A DNA stretch of 64,000 nt, taken from Trogon surrucura (taxonomy: Eukaryota; Chordata; Aves; Trogoniformes; Trogonidae). Location of the stretch: assembly GCA_020746105.1 (NCBI GenBank), contig CM036621.1:46534264-46598263 (forward strand). Reading direction: 5' to 3'. Under the pieces are notes generated by a model. The model made no database searches. It had not been told where the DNA came from and saw only the letters and a program-made list of their open reading frames with translations. Shown one piece after another: positions 37,610-50,098 of the stretch. A program made the position numbers and the translations under genes. Numbering within the stretch: position 1 is the first letter of the stretch; the number at the start of each line of letters is the position of its first letter.

Positions 37610-37793
37610 TTTGCTATCTTTTTTGTATGAATCCCTTAACAACTGCATGTAATAACTGTCTCAAACAGTGGTGCTGTTGCAGGATAGAGCCAAGACTTGA
37701 TTTGCTATCTTTTTTGTATGAATCCCTTAACAACTGCATGTAATAACTGTCTCAAACAGTGGTGCTGTTGCAGGATAGAGCCAAGACTTGATT
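37610..37793. repeat. Perfect 91-bp tandem duplication
   Basis: The unit 37610-37700, starting TTTGCTATCTTTTTTGTATG, is repeated without a single difference at 37701-37791, and the match runs two bases further to 37793. Outside this span the flanks differ at once. The unit contains no open frame, CR1 sequence or known motif. Identity over 91 bases in otherwise diverged non-coding DNA means the event is very recent, possibly polymorphic, or an assembly artefact of unmerged haplotypes. Confidence 0.97.
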
Positions 37794-37907
37794 AACTCTG
37801 TGGGATGGACTTCCAGTCTCGGGACATAGCTAAGAAAGGAGGTTCAGCAGTCTGTCTCTGCAGTGTCATTTCTGAGCAGTGATGTCTGTGGGTTTCTCAC
37901 CTCTTTC

Positions 37908-37998
37908 GTCTAATTGAGAGGCGTCCCTGCCCACGACAGGGAGGTTGGATTAGATGATCTCTAAGGTCGCTTCCAGCCTAGGCCATTCTGTGGTTCTG
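37908..37998 (+). mobile_element. CR1 LINE 3' tail (about 90 bp)
   Basis: Only the 3' UTR is left: GTCTAATTGAGAGGCGTCCC, GACAGGGAGGTTGGATTAGA, CAGCCTAGGCCATTCTGTGG. It differs at only a few positions from the tails at 9.56-9.66 kb and 54.42-54.51 kb, so it is the same subfamily. It is an extreme 5' truncation. Confidence 0.93.
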
Positions 37999-40900
37999 AG
38001 GAGCTCTGCAGAGGTCCACGGACTTGTTGCCGGGGACAGGTGTGATGTGCATACTTACCACAGAAAGAATATTTGTGGTTAAGGAGAGAAAAGCTAGGCT
38101 GTGAAAGTAGAGAAACGAGTTGCTAAAATCAGAGACGATCACTGGTGTGCAGTGGTTTGTGTTTATTGCAGTTGGGTCTGCAGTTCCCTTGTTTTGCACT
38201 TCCTTTCTGTAGTCCTGAAAATCAGAGTGGAGTTACTCGAGCTAAACCAGAGAGAACTTGCGAGGAGAGGGACTGTTCCTAAGTGTCATTGCTCTCAGCT
38301 TCAGTTGCAACAGAGCTATAGAACACATTGCTCAACAGGCAGGCAGCTCTGTAAGTAAGCATTGATTTTGCAATGCACGTCTAGCAAAATTGAACTGGGT
38401 AGATCACTGATAGGAAAACAAAGGTTTGGTGTTGTTTTTTTCCCCCCCTCTCTTCCAGTGGCTTCTACCTGTGGATGAAAGTGAGTTTCAGGGTTCCAAG
38501 CTCTTGAATGCACGCTGACTAGGTTCCAGTCTTGGTGTTCTGTTTAAGTTGTCATTAAATCTTAAAATGGAAAACTGACAAGCAATCTTCATGCAGGGAC
38601 ACTCCTCATACTGTACTGCTAAACTGCAGCTTCTGGGTCTTGCTCCGATGAAGCTCTGAAAATCTGATTTACCTAGAAGAGATGGGGTGTGCCCTGGTTG
38701 ATGCCAGAGAAAACAAAGCACTCACACGCGTGGTGAACAACTTGATTGTTTCTTCTCTACCTGTTCATAGCAGGTTCCCAGCCTTCATTTGCTCTGATAC
38801 AATGGCTGGAGAGCACTGTAGCAGATGAGCTTCCAGCCCAGCGTCCTGTGAGGATGGCAGTGGACGTAAAGGCAGCCACCAGCTCTATATCAAGCTTGAT
38901 GTGATAAATTAGGTACCACAAGACTTTTTATTTCCCCCTCAAGGAGTTGGGAGAGAGGGGGAGCTGCCTACATTTCCTTTCGTTTAGGTGCTGCCGTTAA
39001 TTGCAAAGGCAGATTTCATTCTGGCCCGTGCGTACGTATTTCAGCACCAAACGTGAGCCGTTGCTGCAGCGAGTTGTGTTTATCGTGTACCTTTGACCAC
39101 CTCACCCACTGATCTCTGCCCGGTCACCAGCTATTTGTGGGGCTCTGAGCCTGAGCAGCAGCCGTCCCCAGGTTCTGCCTGTCTCACACGTGGCGGTTCG
39201 TCTTCTTGCCGCCGGTGTGGGTTTTCCAGAGCCTTAAGAAGCGAAACCGTTTTGTTTTGCCATTGGAGGGTTGCCCCTGCATGAGACTGTTGAAGGCAGG
39301 CTGGTTCGCTACCCCGCAGAGCGATGTGTTACAGTCCTACAGTGCTGAAAAGAGAGAGGGGGTCAGATTTGGACGCGCTGCATTCGCTTCCGAGGCACAG
39401 TATAGCTGCGTCTTCTACGCAGAGATGCAGAAAGGTAAGGGTGAATTTACAGAAAATAATAGCCTATTGAAATAGAAGTCACAGCTTTAGAAGAAATTTT
39501 GCTCTTCTCTGAAAACAGAATCTGGATACCAAGTCAGCCATCAAAATATTCAAAAAGACTAGGGGAGATATGCTTCAACAAGGATTTATAGCAAGTGAAA
39601 CTGAGAAAATTGGCTTTGTGGTTTTTTTTAAACCGGAGAAGAAAAGCGTGGAAAGAGATACCGCTCTCTTCTGTGTCTGCATCCAGCTGCACGTGAAGGC
39701 TTCGCAGCTGTATTTTCTGAACATCTTTTCAAAACTCACCTAGAGTTCCCAGTTAAAGACCTAGCAGCTGCTAACAGCTCTGCCGTTTGATAGCAGCTGC
39801 CGTATCGACAAGTGCATTTTTATCATGGGAGATGCCGGTCGAGTGGAAATGAGCACGAAGACAACTGTTTGTATAATCTGCACCATATAGATCAATTACT
39901 GTGAAAACAAGCCAGTGGCTTGTCTGCAGCAGCGTGCACCTTCGACTGGGCTCGTTATAAATAGCTGCAACGCCCAGCAGCAGCATCTTCTGGAAAGTGT
40001 CAACTTGAGCGCCTTTGTGCTCTCGTGGTGCAGGCAGGGACGTGGTGAGCTGCTCTGTGAAGTGACAGTGGTTCCTGCAGTGGTTCAAAGCAGGTGCCCT
40101 GAGAATCCGTCTACTCCTGTTTGGGTTTTTTGAGGTTTGAAAAGTGCCCGTTCCTTACCTGGAATTCTGCTGTACAGAATTTCACACGTGATAACAGTTC
40201 CTGCTTATTTCTCACCTTAATTGCCAGATTGATATTCAAGCAATAGAAACAATTTATCAGCCAAAGCTCTTCTGGGGCTCTTGTAGCAACTCCTATCCCT
40301 AGTGCATCTAGAAAATTCTCACCAGCTTTACATAAATAGTCAGAGCTGGTGATTCTTTAGGTCACAATTAAAACTGCAGGTGTCAGGAACATGCCTGAGG
40401 TTAGGTCTGGAGATACGTTTTTGTTTTGCTGAGTTCCAGTAAATTGGCATGGGTTTCTTTACTGGGAATGGGGGTTTGGGAGGTTCTCACATGTGTGTTC
40501 CTGTTGAAGTTGGATTGGGGAGTCCTGGGAGGGTTTAGCTGTGCTGCAGGATCTCTTGCTTGGATAACTTCCCTCCCCAATAGGACTCTGGTGATTTAGT
40601 AAAACCAGATTTCCTTTCCATAATCGTTATTTCTTATTCTTTTCTTTATTTTTCCTCCATTCTATTTCTAAAGCAGAGGTTCTCTAATTTCAGGCAGAAG
40701 GGCTCAAGCAAAATCATTTAGGGTTTTTGAATAATTTTTTTATCTTCCAAACCTCTGACATTTTTTCGAACATCTCTCTCGCTTTAAGTTTCTGAAACAA
40801 AACAAAAATACTAACCCATACTTCTGCTTCAGATTTGATAATTTGAAATTAGTCACGTGCAACTCTTCCAGAAGTGTGAGCACAGTTCCTTGTACCGGTG

Positions 40901-41240
40901 CCTTTCATCTTGTTTGCTGTTCTGAGATATCTGACGTGGCAATAAATTATCTAGTGCTGCCCTTGCTGCTTAACCAGTTCTTGCCACCTCTTAACGTTAA
41001 TTAAGGTGGTGGTGGGGAAACACCCTAGGAAAGATCTGCACTCTGAATATACTTCTCATATTTGTGTAGCATGCGTATTTCCGTGACTTTAGTTTTTAAA
41101 TGCATCCGTTATTCACAAGTGGTAAAGCTATAAGAGGCGTACTGGTCATGCCAAACAAGTGTCAATAAAACCTCTGGCCACATTACTTTCTATGCTGTAA
41201 TTTACTGTCTCTCCTATTTTTTTTTCCTAATAGTCTTGAA
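37999..41240. other. Unique-looking non-coding DNA
   Basis: I recognise no gene or mobile element. The 89-codon + frame at 39206-39475 runs up to an AAAGGTAAGG donor-like sequence near 39432, but there is no recognisable protein and no convincing acceptor, so I do not call an exon. A sequence near 40673 weakly recalls a hAT-type terminal motif but lacks a partner. Confidence 0.5.
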
Positions 41241-41280
41241 TGTGTGTGTGTGCTTTTTTTTTTTTACTTTTTTTTTTTTT
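41241..41280. repeat. (TG)6 followed by two T-tracts
   Basis: Six TG repeats at 41241-41252 are followed by T12 (41254-41265) and T13 (41268-41280) separated by AC. It is simple sequence, with no transposon body next to it. Confidence 0.9.
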
Positions 41281-44200
41281 AATAAACCCCCACGATACTT
41301 AGGAGAGCGGAAGGTAGGTTGTTACTGCACAGGATTTAAAAAGAAAATCTCTGCTTAGAAGTGAGACCCTTTCTAAATAAACAAGGAAGCTTTTTTTCCC
41401 CAATTGTAAACTGGTCTTGTTGCTGTCACCTAATTACGAGGAGCGAGCTGTTTGGCTTTGGTTGTGAATGGTGCTTTCTGAGCCTTTTTTAGTGTGCGAA
41501 GAAGCTCCCTTGATAAGAGTGCCAGGGTGCTAGTCTTGTCTGGAAGATTGTGTTGAGGAAACTGGGAAGAATGGCCCAAAAAAAGATTTGCCTGGGAGAA
41601 TTATTTTTAAAATTTATTCTTTCATAGGGTTCAACTATTGTGATGTAAGCCTTCAAAAAGGAGTGGGGGGAACCTCCAGACACTGCTATTACCCATAAAA
41701 GCATAAATTGTTGGGTGTTTAGATGGCGAATACGGGGAAGGCAGTCTGAATCAAAATCACTTCCCACCATATAAAAAAATCTTTAATCTATTCAAACACG
41801 TCTTCTAATGCTAGTAATTGGATTGTGTGAAATCCTAAGTGTGTTGAGCAGAGTCAGAACCCTTATTGCGCAGTGGTATTTCTTCTGAGTGTCTGTTTTT
41901 CCAAGTTAGGAGTCATAATTTTATTTGTGGTATAACAATGTATACTGCCCTTCATGACAGTCATTTTTCACAGCATTTAATCTTGATGATGAAAAATCTG
42001 TGGTCATGGGCGTACAAAGTACAAAGCTTCTGATGAAAAGTGCTAAGAAAAGCCGAAATCCAAAAAAGTGATGGAATTGCTTTGAAATAATTTTTTTGGT
42101 CTCTTTTCACAAGGTGTCAATGAATGTTTAAGCGTTCTTTGCAGCTGGGAAAAAGGTTTTGTTTTTAATTTTAGCCCTGCTAATAAAGTCTTGTCATGTA
42201 TGTCAATGAAGCAGAAAGAAAATTACTACAGAGCTAACTGTAGGTTGTCATTAAAACTGATTTCCTGTGTTAAGCCAAAACCAAGATTTCATTTCTGGAC
42301 TTCCTAAATATGTTAGTCATGCTGATGGTTTCCTAAAAGCCAAACCCTAAGGGCTATAGAAATTTACTGTATTTGAAAGTATTTATTTTCTCTCGTCTGT
42401 CACCTTGTCCTGATCTTCCCGTGTTGATCTGCTGCTGCACGCTGTTTTTAAGATAATGTGCCTTGGCTTCCAGCCGTTGACACTTGTAGACAGCTGCTTG
42501 TAGGGTCCTGCTTGAAAAATCCCTTCCTCTCTTCATTTGGCCACCGAAATAAGAAGCGATCTGTTGTTTGGAGAGCACAGCTGAAGTTACATCCTGCCAG
42601 ATTCTTGGGCAGCAATGTAATGAGGGGGAAAAAAATCCTGCCATAACTGCCTGGGCACTTACTAGTTTGCTCATAGCAGTTGAGAACTCAACTTATGACT
42701 GGCCAGATAATTTACTATGAACAGAGAAAGGGGAGTTTGCTGGGAGCTAACTATAAAAAACAGCGGTTCTTAGGTTTTTTGAAGCTCTGGTTAAGTAATT
42801 TGTTCTAGTGCTGTCCCTTTGATAGCTAGCACCTCGTTGTCTGCAACCTTATTTGCATTTTTACCTGCTCTGAAGCATGACCTGCCAGACCCGAAGGGCT
42901 TTGGGCATCAGCTATTTTAGTGGTGCTCCAGAGTGTGTTCCACTCTACTGACTTGTGTGTCTGACATAGTGCTTAAAGACAACAGGTACCCGCATGTTTT
43001 TATACTGAAAAAGATCGAGTCCAATTAGCTTTTTAATTTCCCTCTCAGCAACACACTGCAGTGCTTCATTAACAAACTTTGTGAGGGTTTTGTGCTCTGG
43101 GTTGTGGGTTTTGGTTTTTTTTCCAATGATGACTAAACCAGAAACTGAGGAGGGGTGGCAACTGCAGTGCTGCGCTATTAAATTTGCCATAATTCACTCT
43201 TTCATGATAATGTGTTTGCGCCATCTTCTTCACCTGTTTTCTTGCCCTCCTCTCTCTAAGTATTTTCATCCTGGCAAGTTAGATCACACATTCTTGTGTT
43301 GGTGGAGTGACTTCTCCTTATGCTGGTCCCAGCAGCAGTGATGCAGAGATGTCAGACTGAGTGTTTCCAACCTTTTAGACCTGCTCCTTTTGAGCGAGCT
43401 GGAGGTGGTGTCTTCTACTGAAAGCTCTTTCCGGTGTTGCCCTTCAGTTAAAGTATCTTCTCCGTAGCAAATCAGCTCTGTCTAAATATGGTAATGAGTA
43501 AGTGGCAAAGACAGAACGTGGTCCAGGCTGTGGAGGGGCTCTGAGTGGGCAGCTTGGTGCCTCATTTAGGCAGTCTGCTGGAGAAGAGATGTGTGGTTTA
43601 GGTACCCTGGAAACCTGAGTATCATTGAGGTGTGTCTTGGATTTAAGAGTTTCTTCAGAAGTCGTGATTGTTTGAATCTCCTTACCTACAGTTGCGCTTG
43701 CCTTGACATGGTTTATGAAAAGATGACTATGAAACAATATCTTCAGTTTATTTTGTGTTCTTGGCAGGATTTTTGTATATTCTCTTTTGTTTCCTAATTG
43801 TTTGCAGGAACATAATGGTGTAATTTTCATGAGTTAATTGTGGTAGAAGTTTGTATGCTCTCTTTGTGTGTGGCGGGGAGAGCTGCAGCAGCACAGCCTG
43901 TTGCTGGTGGCAGGGACCCTTCTGTGGCCCAGCAGCTCATTTCCCCAATTCCCTCCCTCTTCCAGCTAGAAGGAGAACCGAGTTCTTTGTGATCTATGCT
44001 GTTTCTCCTAAATTTGCAAATCTAGTCTAGTCAGGTCTCACTTCCTTGAATGCTCCTGTATGTCCTGTGGGTGAGGTGGTAGAATACCCGTCGCTGATTT
44101 TGGTGCAGATGTGGCTTTCCTGAAGTAGGCAGCATCAACCATCTTGCTGTGAAGATGTGTCAGTCCTTCATGAGAAGGCTGTAGTTGTCTCACGGTGTGG

Positions 44201-45790
44201 CTCTGTACTTCACACTTCCCGTTCGGACTGCTCTGAGGATGAAGCCCTAGAGTCAGGTCACATTTGCTTTTCATGGGGTCTCTTCTGCATAAGTTGGACT
44301 GAGAGGCATGGAAAATAGGGAAAGATACCAGCTTTGTCTACATCTGTGAGTACCCAGTGCAGAGCCTGCCTGAAGTGCGAGGGAAGCAGGACCAGTTCAG
44401 GGTCAGCAAGAGGAGCTGTAGTTTGGAGGGTCAGGTCAGATGCTACTTTTGGCCCTTTTCTGAAGGCACCCTTATGAAACGGGGCAAAATGTTTCTGTCC
44501 CTAACCACAGACCTGTCTAGTCCTGCTCTTCATGCTCCTGTGAAGTTCATGGGAAAGAAGAAGGGAAAATGTCTTTATCATGGAGGGAGAGGGGAGCAGA
44601 CTTAGGTTGGGAATAGAAAGGTCAAAATACATGGCTGACAGTGTGGCAACCCTGCTGTCAAACTGAAGAAAATCAGTGGGGTCTAGTTAGGGGTTATCCT
44701 CTAGCTCCATTGGGATTGTGCCTTAACTCTGTCTGATACACAAATCTTTCCTGCCAAGCTGCAGGCAAGTACAGCAAGATGCTGATTACACACTTATGCC
44801 TGGAGATTTATTACAACTCTGTTACCTAGGAAAATCCAAAATGTCTTTTTGGGAAGGAAGGGGTATAAAAACCACCTTCTCAGGAGTGATCTGCATTTGA
44901 CTCTAATGCTTTTCATGATAGTGCTGAGCATTTGAGTGCATCAGCAAGTTTGTCCTCATGCTGTTTTTATGCAAGTGTTACGGTCTGACAACTATGAATC
45001 ACCCGCTCAGCTCTTGATTTGCGTCAATCAAACCACATTTAAGAGAGGCTTTGTTCGCAGTGTGGAGCACAAGACCAAGGCAAGTGTGCTAGTGACTGTT
45101 TCAGGCAGATCCTCTTGAAACTGAGTTTGATGGTCGATCTTGGGCTGTATAGGTTGGACTTGTGTTTGAGCGACCGGTAAGTGCAGCCGTCTTTGTGTAA
45201 GCACGCGCTCTAATTCCCAAGGCTGCGGTGATGAGTGCTTTTATATTAAGAGGGATACAGGTTTGTTGTTACATTTAGCTTTTGAGGGATTGTTTTTTAA
45301 TAGGAACAACTTCAGTCAAATTAAACCCGTTACAATTAAACCCGTTTCCGTATCTCCAAATGTGGGAGTCCTTTTCTTGCAGAGTTATCTATATGGTAGG
45401 TCTGTACTTTCTGACCTAGAAACTGTGACTGCAGCAGCATCGCGAGCCAGGCAGTGTCAGTGCCGAAACAGAGCTCCCACCTCGGGGCGGCTTGCAAGCC
45501 CAGAAATAAATCCCTTTGGCAAACTCAGCCTTGGGGTGGGACACGACTTCATGCTGCTGATACGGAGAAAGTCTTTTGGAGAGATGCTACCAAAAAAAAA
45601 AAAAAAAGCAGCAATCCCCAAACCTGTCTTATCTGCCCTCCACTCTAAAACTGATGGTACCTATCTTTAGAACAGTTCCAGAACTGTTCCTGGAAATATG
45701 CTGAAGTGTTTTTCTGTTCCTTTTTGAAGGTTTCCCTAGCAGTTAAGCAAACTGTAAGGTGCATGGTGTCTTGCTGTGTATGTGATGTCC
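41281..45790. other. Unique-looking non-coding DNA
   Basis: There is no gene or element I can support. Contents include one of the rare + strand A-runs (A16 at 45592-45607) and a 15-bp-period duplication of AATTAAACCCGTT at 45319-45346. Open frames are at most about 135 codons, with no domain. Confidence 0.55.
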
Positions 45791-46160
45791 ACTGTAAATT
45801 ATTCTTCTTCTCCTCCCCGCCTTGATATCCTCCCTTCACTTGTAGGTGAGAGCAGCCGTAGTTCTTCCATGAATCTCTCCTCTCAGCCTTCAGGAACCCC
45901 ATCCGAGCTCCTCCCTAGCTCTGATATTCCTGTGCAAGCATGCTCTGCTTTCCCTTGTCCTAAACCCACCCTTGACCTAGTTCATCCTCAAACCACTTCC
46001 CTGCCTCTTCCTCTCTCCACACTTTCAGCTCATTGAAGGCTCTTCTCCTTCCCGTCCCCCTCTGGCACCAGTCCTTGTGCTCGTCAAAACACTGATCTCA
46101 TGGGCTGTAGGCTTGCCAGCGTAATAGGGCCACCGCTCTTCCAAACGCTTCTTTTTCCCC
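45791..46160. other. C+T-rich block
   Basis: About 370 bases are visibly richer in C and T than the surrounding G+T-rich sequence, with strings such as CCTCCCTTCACTTG and CTGCCTCTTCCTCTCTCCAC. The overlapping + frame (45776-46036) gives a serine- and proline-rich peptide that follows from the composition. I recognise no repeat family or gene. Confidence 0.5.
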
Positions 46161-47299
46161 TCTTGCAAACACAGAAACATTTTCTGTGTTTGGTTGGGGT
46201 TTTTTTATTTTTATTTTCCCTTCATTGGACTTGCTCTCACTATTTTTTCAGGCTGAAATTAGAGGATTCATTCCTGCTTTCCTGCTGACAGTCATGGAAA
46301 CAAGCTAATTTCCAAGTGTCAGGATTCTGATCCTTATCTGATTCGGATCCCAAAGAAGGTAATAGCTATAAGAAGAATAAATTGCTATAGCAGATGTAGC
46401 ACATGGGCATAGGCAGTCTGTTAATTTCTCATGTTCTACCCAACTTTTAAAGTGAATCAATAAATGTTGGTAAAACACTAGAGAGCATGCAGGTGTGGGT
46501 TGTGGTGTTTTCTTTTTTTTTTCTCTGCCCATATTTTGCTCCTCTGGACTCTCAGATCGTAAGTTTTGGCTGGTTTTAGCTGTCCATTTTTTGGACAACT
46601 TTAGTGTTTCCCTGTGGAAATGTACAGTAACAAGCCTGCTTGCCTCTTTCTCCAGGCTTAAGGATGCCATGTGCTGGTTTTAATCCTCAGAGGCAGACTA
46701 ACAAGGAGGTAGCTGTTTTATCCATTCATTACATTGTGTATTTGCAGTATGGTGGTTCATAGCATCTATGAAATTACTTGGAAGTAGAGAGGAAACAATC
46801 TTCCTGAGTTGCTGAAAACCCTCATGTGCCCAGCTATCGTTACTTTTTTTTCTCAAGTAAATATCTTCTTTTTTTTTTTTTTTTCCCCCCTTCTTTTGAG
46901 TTGTTACAACAGTCACCTTCATGCTCTTCCATATCGTTATACTGGTCAACATGGTGGACTCTTCTTGCCCACGTTAAGTGTGGTGGTAGATGAGCGTTCC
47001 ATGAATTTACTAGTGCTTGTGGATTATATGATTGAGAAACCTGGTATTTTTTATATACTACTAACAGAACAGAAGTAGCTTGGTTGAGGAGCGTGGTCAT
47101 ACTCCTTTGTTGGTCCTCCTGGTCTAGTGATGGCAGAGCTATGATGTGGACGGTGTTGGTGCTTCCCATGATGCTGCTGTCCGAGGTATGTTACCTCTGT
47201 AGTGTTTCTGCTACTCAAACTTGATTACTGCATATAGGAAGGATGAATGTAAAACAAATTAAGAGAACTTCTACTTTTTTTCTCATTATTTTTACCTTA
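46161..47299. other. Non-coding DNA with T-tracts
   Basis: T16 followed by C6 lies at 46869-46890, and T10 near 46513. The lysine-rich minus-strand frames here are translations of these runs. I see no gene. Confidence 0.55.
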
Positions 47300-47401
47300 G
47301 GAGCATGGTTTAGTGGTGGACCTGACATCGCTAGGTTAATGGTTGCACTCAATGACCTTAAAGGTATTTTTCAACCTAAACAATTCTGCAATTCTATGAA
47401 A
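47300..47401 (+). mobile_element. CR1 LINE 3' tail (about 100 bp)
   Basis: GAGCATGGTTTAGTGGTGGA, GCTAGGTTAATGGTTG, GACCTTAAAGGTATTTTTCA and a terminal CAATTCTGCAATTCTATGAA match the 3' UTR of a CR1 subfamily whose tail has the GGTCTTTTCCAACCTAAA form. It is short and diverged, so probably an older insertion. Confidence 0.85.
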
Positions 47402-47606
47402 TCTATCCTTTTTCTGTTTAAAATCTTGTATTGATCCTGTCACTTTGATTAAAGTTGTGTTAGAGGGGGTGTGTGGGGGTACTGTATCTTTCCTTTCTTG
47501 AGGCTTTTAAGTGACAATGTCCCGTTTTCATAAGCTTAAGGAGGACAATTTTAAAAAAGGACCGGTTCTATCATTGTGTTTTGTCAGAACCACATGCAGA
47601 AATAGC

Positions 47607-47630
47607 TTTTTTTTTTTTTTTTTTTTTTTT
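47607..47630. repeat. Homopolymer T24
   Basis: Twenty-four uninterrupted T bases, with no adjoining element recognised. The overlapping + frames read it as a phenylalanine run. Confidence 0.95.
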
Positions 47631-47722
47631 AATCAGGAAAAAGCAGGTGTTCGCAAGTTACAATGCTGGTTCCACATTGGTGTTTTTGGAGCACTTTGGG
47701 AGGTGCCCTCAGGCAATCTGCC

Positions 47723-47754
47723 TGCACTTGGAGACCTGTGCACTTGGAGACCTG
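47723..47754. repeat. Perfect 16-bp tandem duplication
   Basis: TGCACTTGGAGACCTG occurs at 47723-47738 and again at 47739-47754 without differences. Confidence 0.95.
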
Positions 47755-49679
47755 GGTGGGAGACATGACAGAAAAGTCAACTGGAGGCAGGTTGTTCCCT
47801 AGACCAGAAATTCTCTTCTGGCTTGTGGGATGTTTGACAGATGGCAATTATTTAATGAAGTACACATGTGGATTCCTAGCACCTTCTGACCCTCCTGGTC
47901 TGGGAGGTCTTTGCTGACTGACAAATGGGTGCCTGGTCTCTGCTGCTTGATCGTTGGCTTTCTGGCCACCTAACCCTGGCTTGCAGGCTGACAAAACCCC
48001 AAGAATATAGCCTCAAGCCAAAGGGTAGCTGGTGACAGACCTAGACTGATGCTGCTGTTAGAAGGGTATTTCCCTGCGAAGAAGTTACGAAGTAGTAAAG
48101 ATCAACGGTCACCGGCTGCAGTGACTAAACTGTTTTTAAGCACCTTTTGAACTTTGATTTATGAACAACTGCATTTCGAAATTAGGAAATGGCTGCACTT
48201 AAGGCTAATGAGTGAGTAAAAGGGCAGCGTGTTACAAAAAGCTTTGAAGAAACCGAGGCTGTTCTTGGACTTCGAAAGAGGAGTGCTTATAAACCCAGTG
48301 TAGTACCGGGCTATGTTTTTTGTTAAAGCTACGTGCGACCAGTTCAGTGGTCTATTTCCAAGTGTCTTTTACCCATGCAAGCTTTGAAACATTGAAGAAC
48401 GCAGGTCTCAACCCCTCAGCTGCTTTAAGATGAAGTGTATTTCTGCTTTGGCAAACGGTTAGGTGCATCGATCCACCTCCCAAGCGTGTTTTGGTGTCTC
48501 CTCTACACCACGAGCTTGGCGTCACAAGAGGAGACCCGTGGCCAGTGGTGGCTGCTGATTCCCCATGCCACACACAAAATGAGGACCTTGGTGGGACTGC
48601 ATTACTGTGGTGAGTTTGCTCAGGCTTCAGTTCTGCTCCGTTACCACTGCAGGCCGCAGCCGTAAGTTTCTTGTCTCCTAAACGGATCGGAGCTGGCTGC
48701 TCGAACAGCCCTGCTAGAGGTCTTTCTTGAGGAGAGCTGCTCAGGTATGACTGCTCAAGGAAAAGCTGGGCTGGGGGAAGAGAGGAGGTCTTTCATAAAA
48801 GATCTTGTCCTTTTTGTCCAAAACACCTGGTCAAAGCGGGGCGTGTTTCAGGTTTGCCTTGCTTTTGTGATAGCTTGTGACCCAGCAGGGGGAGAGGCAG
48901 AAAGCTGTGCCAAGGGAGGGATCAGCCTCCCTGAGAAGACCCAAATGCAAGGGGAAAGGAAAGCTGCGGTCAGTCAAACCATGCCTAGTTTTGGCCCTTT
49001 CTTTGTGCTTCGTCTTCTTTCCTAGCTATCCTAAACAAGCTGAAAAAGTAGGAGGGGAAATACTTTTTCCATCATAAATTAAAGGAAAGCTTTTGGTAGT
49101 AATTCAGTGGAAACTGCGGTTAAATCTTCCTGTTAGCTTGACTTAAGTGGAAATTGTTAAATACTCTGGGATGTTGTCATTCTGTAACCTAAGACTGTGG
49201 TTTGAAGTTTTTCAGGGTGTTTTTGCTCTTCTTCACCAGCTTCCCGAGTTCTCGAGTTGCTCCTGTTTTGTGCTGGTTTAGTGAGTGAAGCTTAGTTTTA
49301 TCAGACAACTACGTATTTTTCAGAAACCTTTTTACGCACTTGGCCAGCGTAGCAGCTGAAGTGCTTTCAGAGGGCAGGCTCAAGCCCGGCTCTTTGATCT
49401 CCCCAGCGATTAAGCAGATAGAAATGGGTAGAAATTTTATGTATGTGTTTGGCATGAACTTCTGGCTCGGGTTTTGACTTCTGGTGAAAGTGTTTCATTT
49501 TTGACTAAAGCCTGTAGAAGGTTGGTCCTTTGGAAATCTAAACTTACCCTCAGTTATTATCAGTTAGCAGTACGTCAAAATATGGGTCTTATTTTGTATT
49601 AGCATCTTTTTTGTTTATTTAATCCACTTGCTATTCTGGTTTGCTACACGTCTGCAAAAACAGTTGCTGTACTTCAGCG

Positions 49680-50098
49680 GGAGTGGAGCATCTCCCTTAT
49701 GAGAAAAGGCTGAGGGAGCTGGGGCTCTTTAGTTTGGAGAAGAGGAGGCTGAGGGGTGACCTCATTAATGTTTACAAATATATCAAGGGGGAGTGTCACG
49801 AGGATGGAGCCAGGCTCTTCTCGGTGACAACCACTGATAGGACAAGGGGTAATGGGCTGAAACTGGAACATAAGAGGTTCCGCTTAAACTCGAGAAGAAA
49901 CTTCTTCTCAGTGAGGGTGACGGAGCCCTGGAACAGGCTGCCCAGAGAGGTTGTGGAGTCTCCTTCTCTGGAGGCATTCAAGACCTGCCTGGACACGTTC
50001 CTATGTAGCATTATCTAGGCATTCCTGCTCTGGCAGGGGGATTGGACTTGATGATCTTTCGAGGTCCCTTCCAATCCCTAACATTCTGTGATTCTGTA
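49680..50098 (+). mobile_element. CR1 LINE 3' fragment with intact C-terminal ORF2 frame
   Basis: The + frame that stops at 50018 reads [76 protein letters not shown] and ends in LCSII stop, the whole ORF2 C-terminus without a break. The 3' UTR has GGCAGGGGGATTGGACTTGA, GATCTTTCGAGGTCCCTTCC and a CATTCTGTGATTCTGTAA end. It is about 419 bp, 5'-truncated. The AATCCCTAACATTCTG tail matches the small piece at 52.54 kb, so both belong to one subfamily. Confidence 0.95.

Larger units (their letters stand above)
47402..49679. other. Non-coding DNA, including a T24 tract
   Basis: T24 is at 47607-47630. A 16-bp unit TGCACTTGGAGACCTG is perfectly doubled at 47723-47754. No gene or mobile element is recognised. 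Confidence 0.55.

Noticed and set aside
39206-39475. Possible exon ending at an AAAGGTAAGG donor-like site
   Set aside because: The translation is unrecognisable and no credible acceptor with branch and pyrimidine tract precedes it.
40670-40740. Sequence recalling a hAT transposon terminal motif (CAGAGGTTCTC)
   Set aside because: No inverted partner, no 8-bp target duplication and no internal homology could be found by eye.
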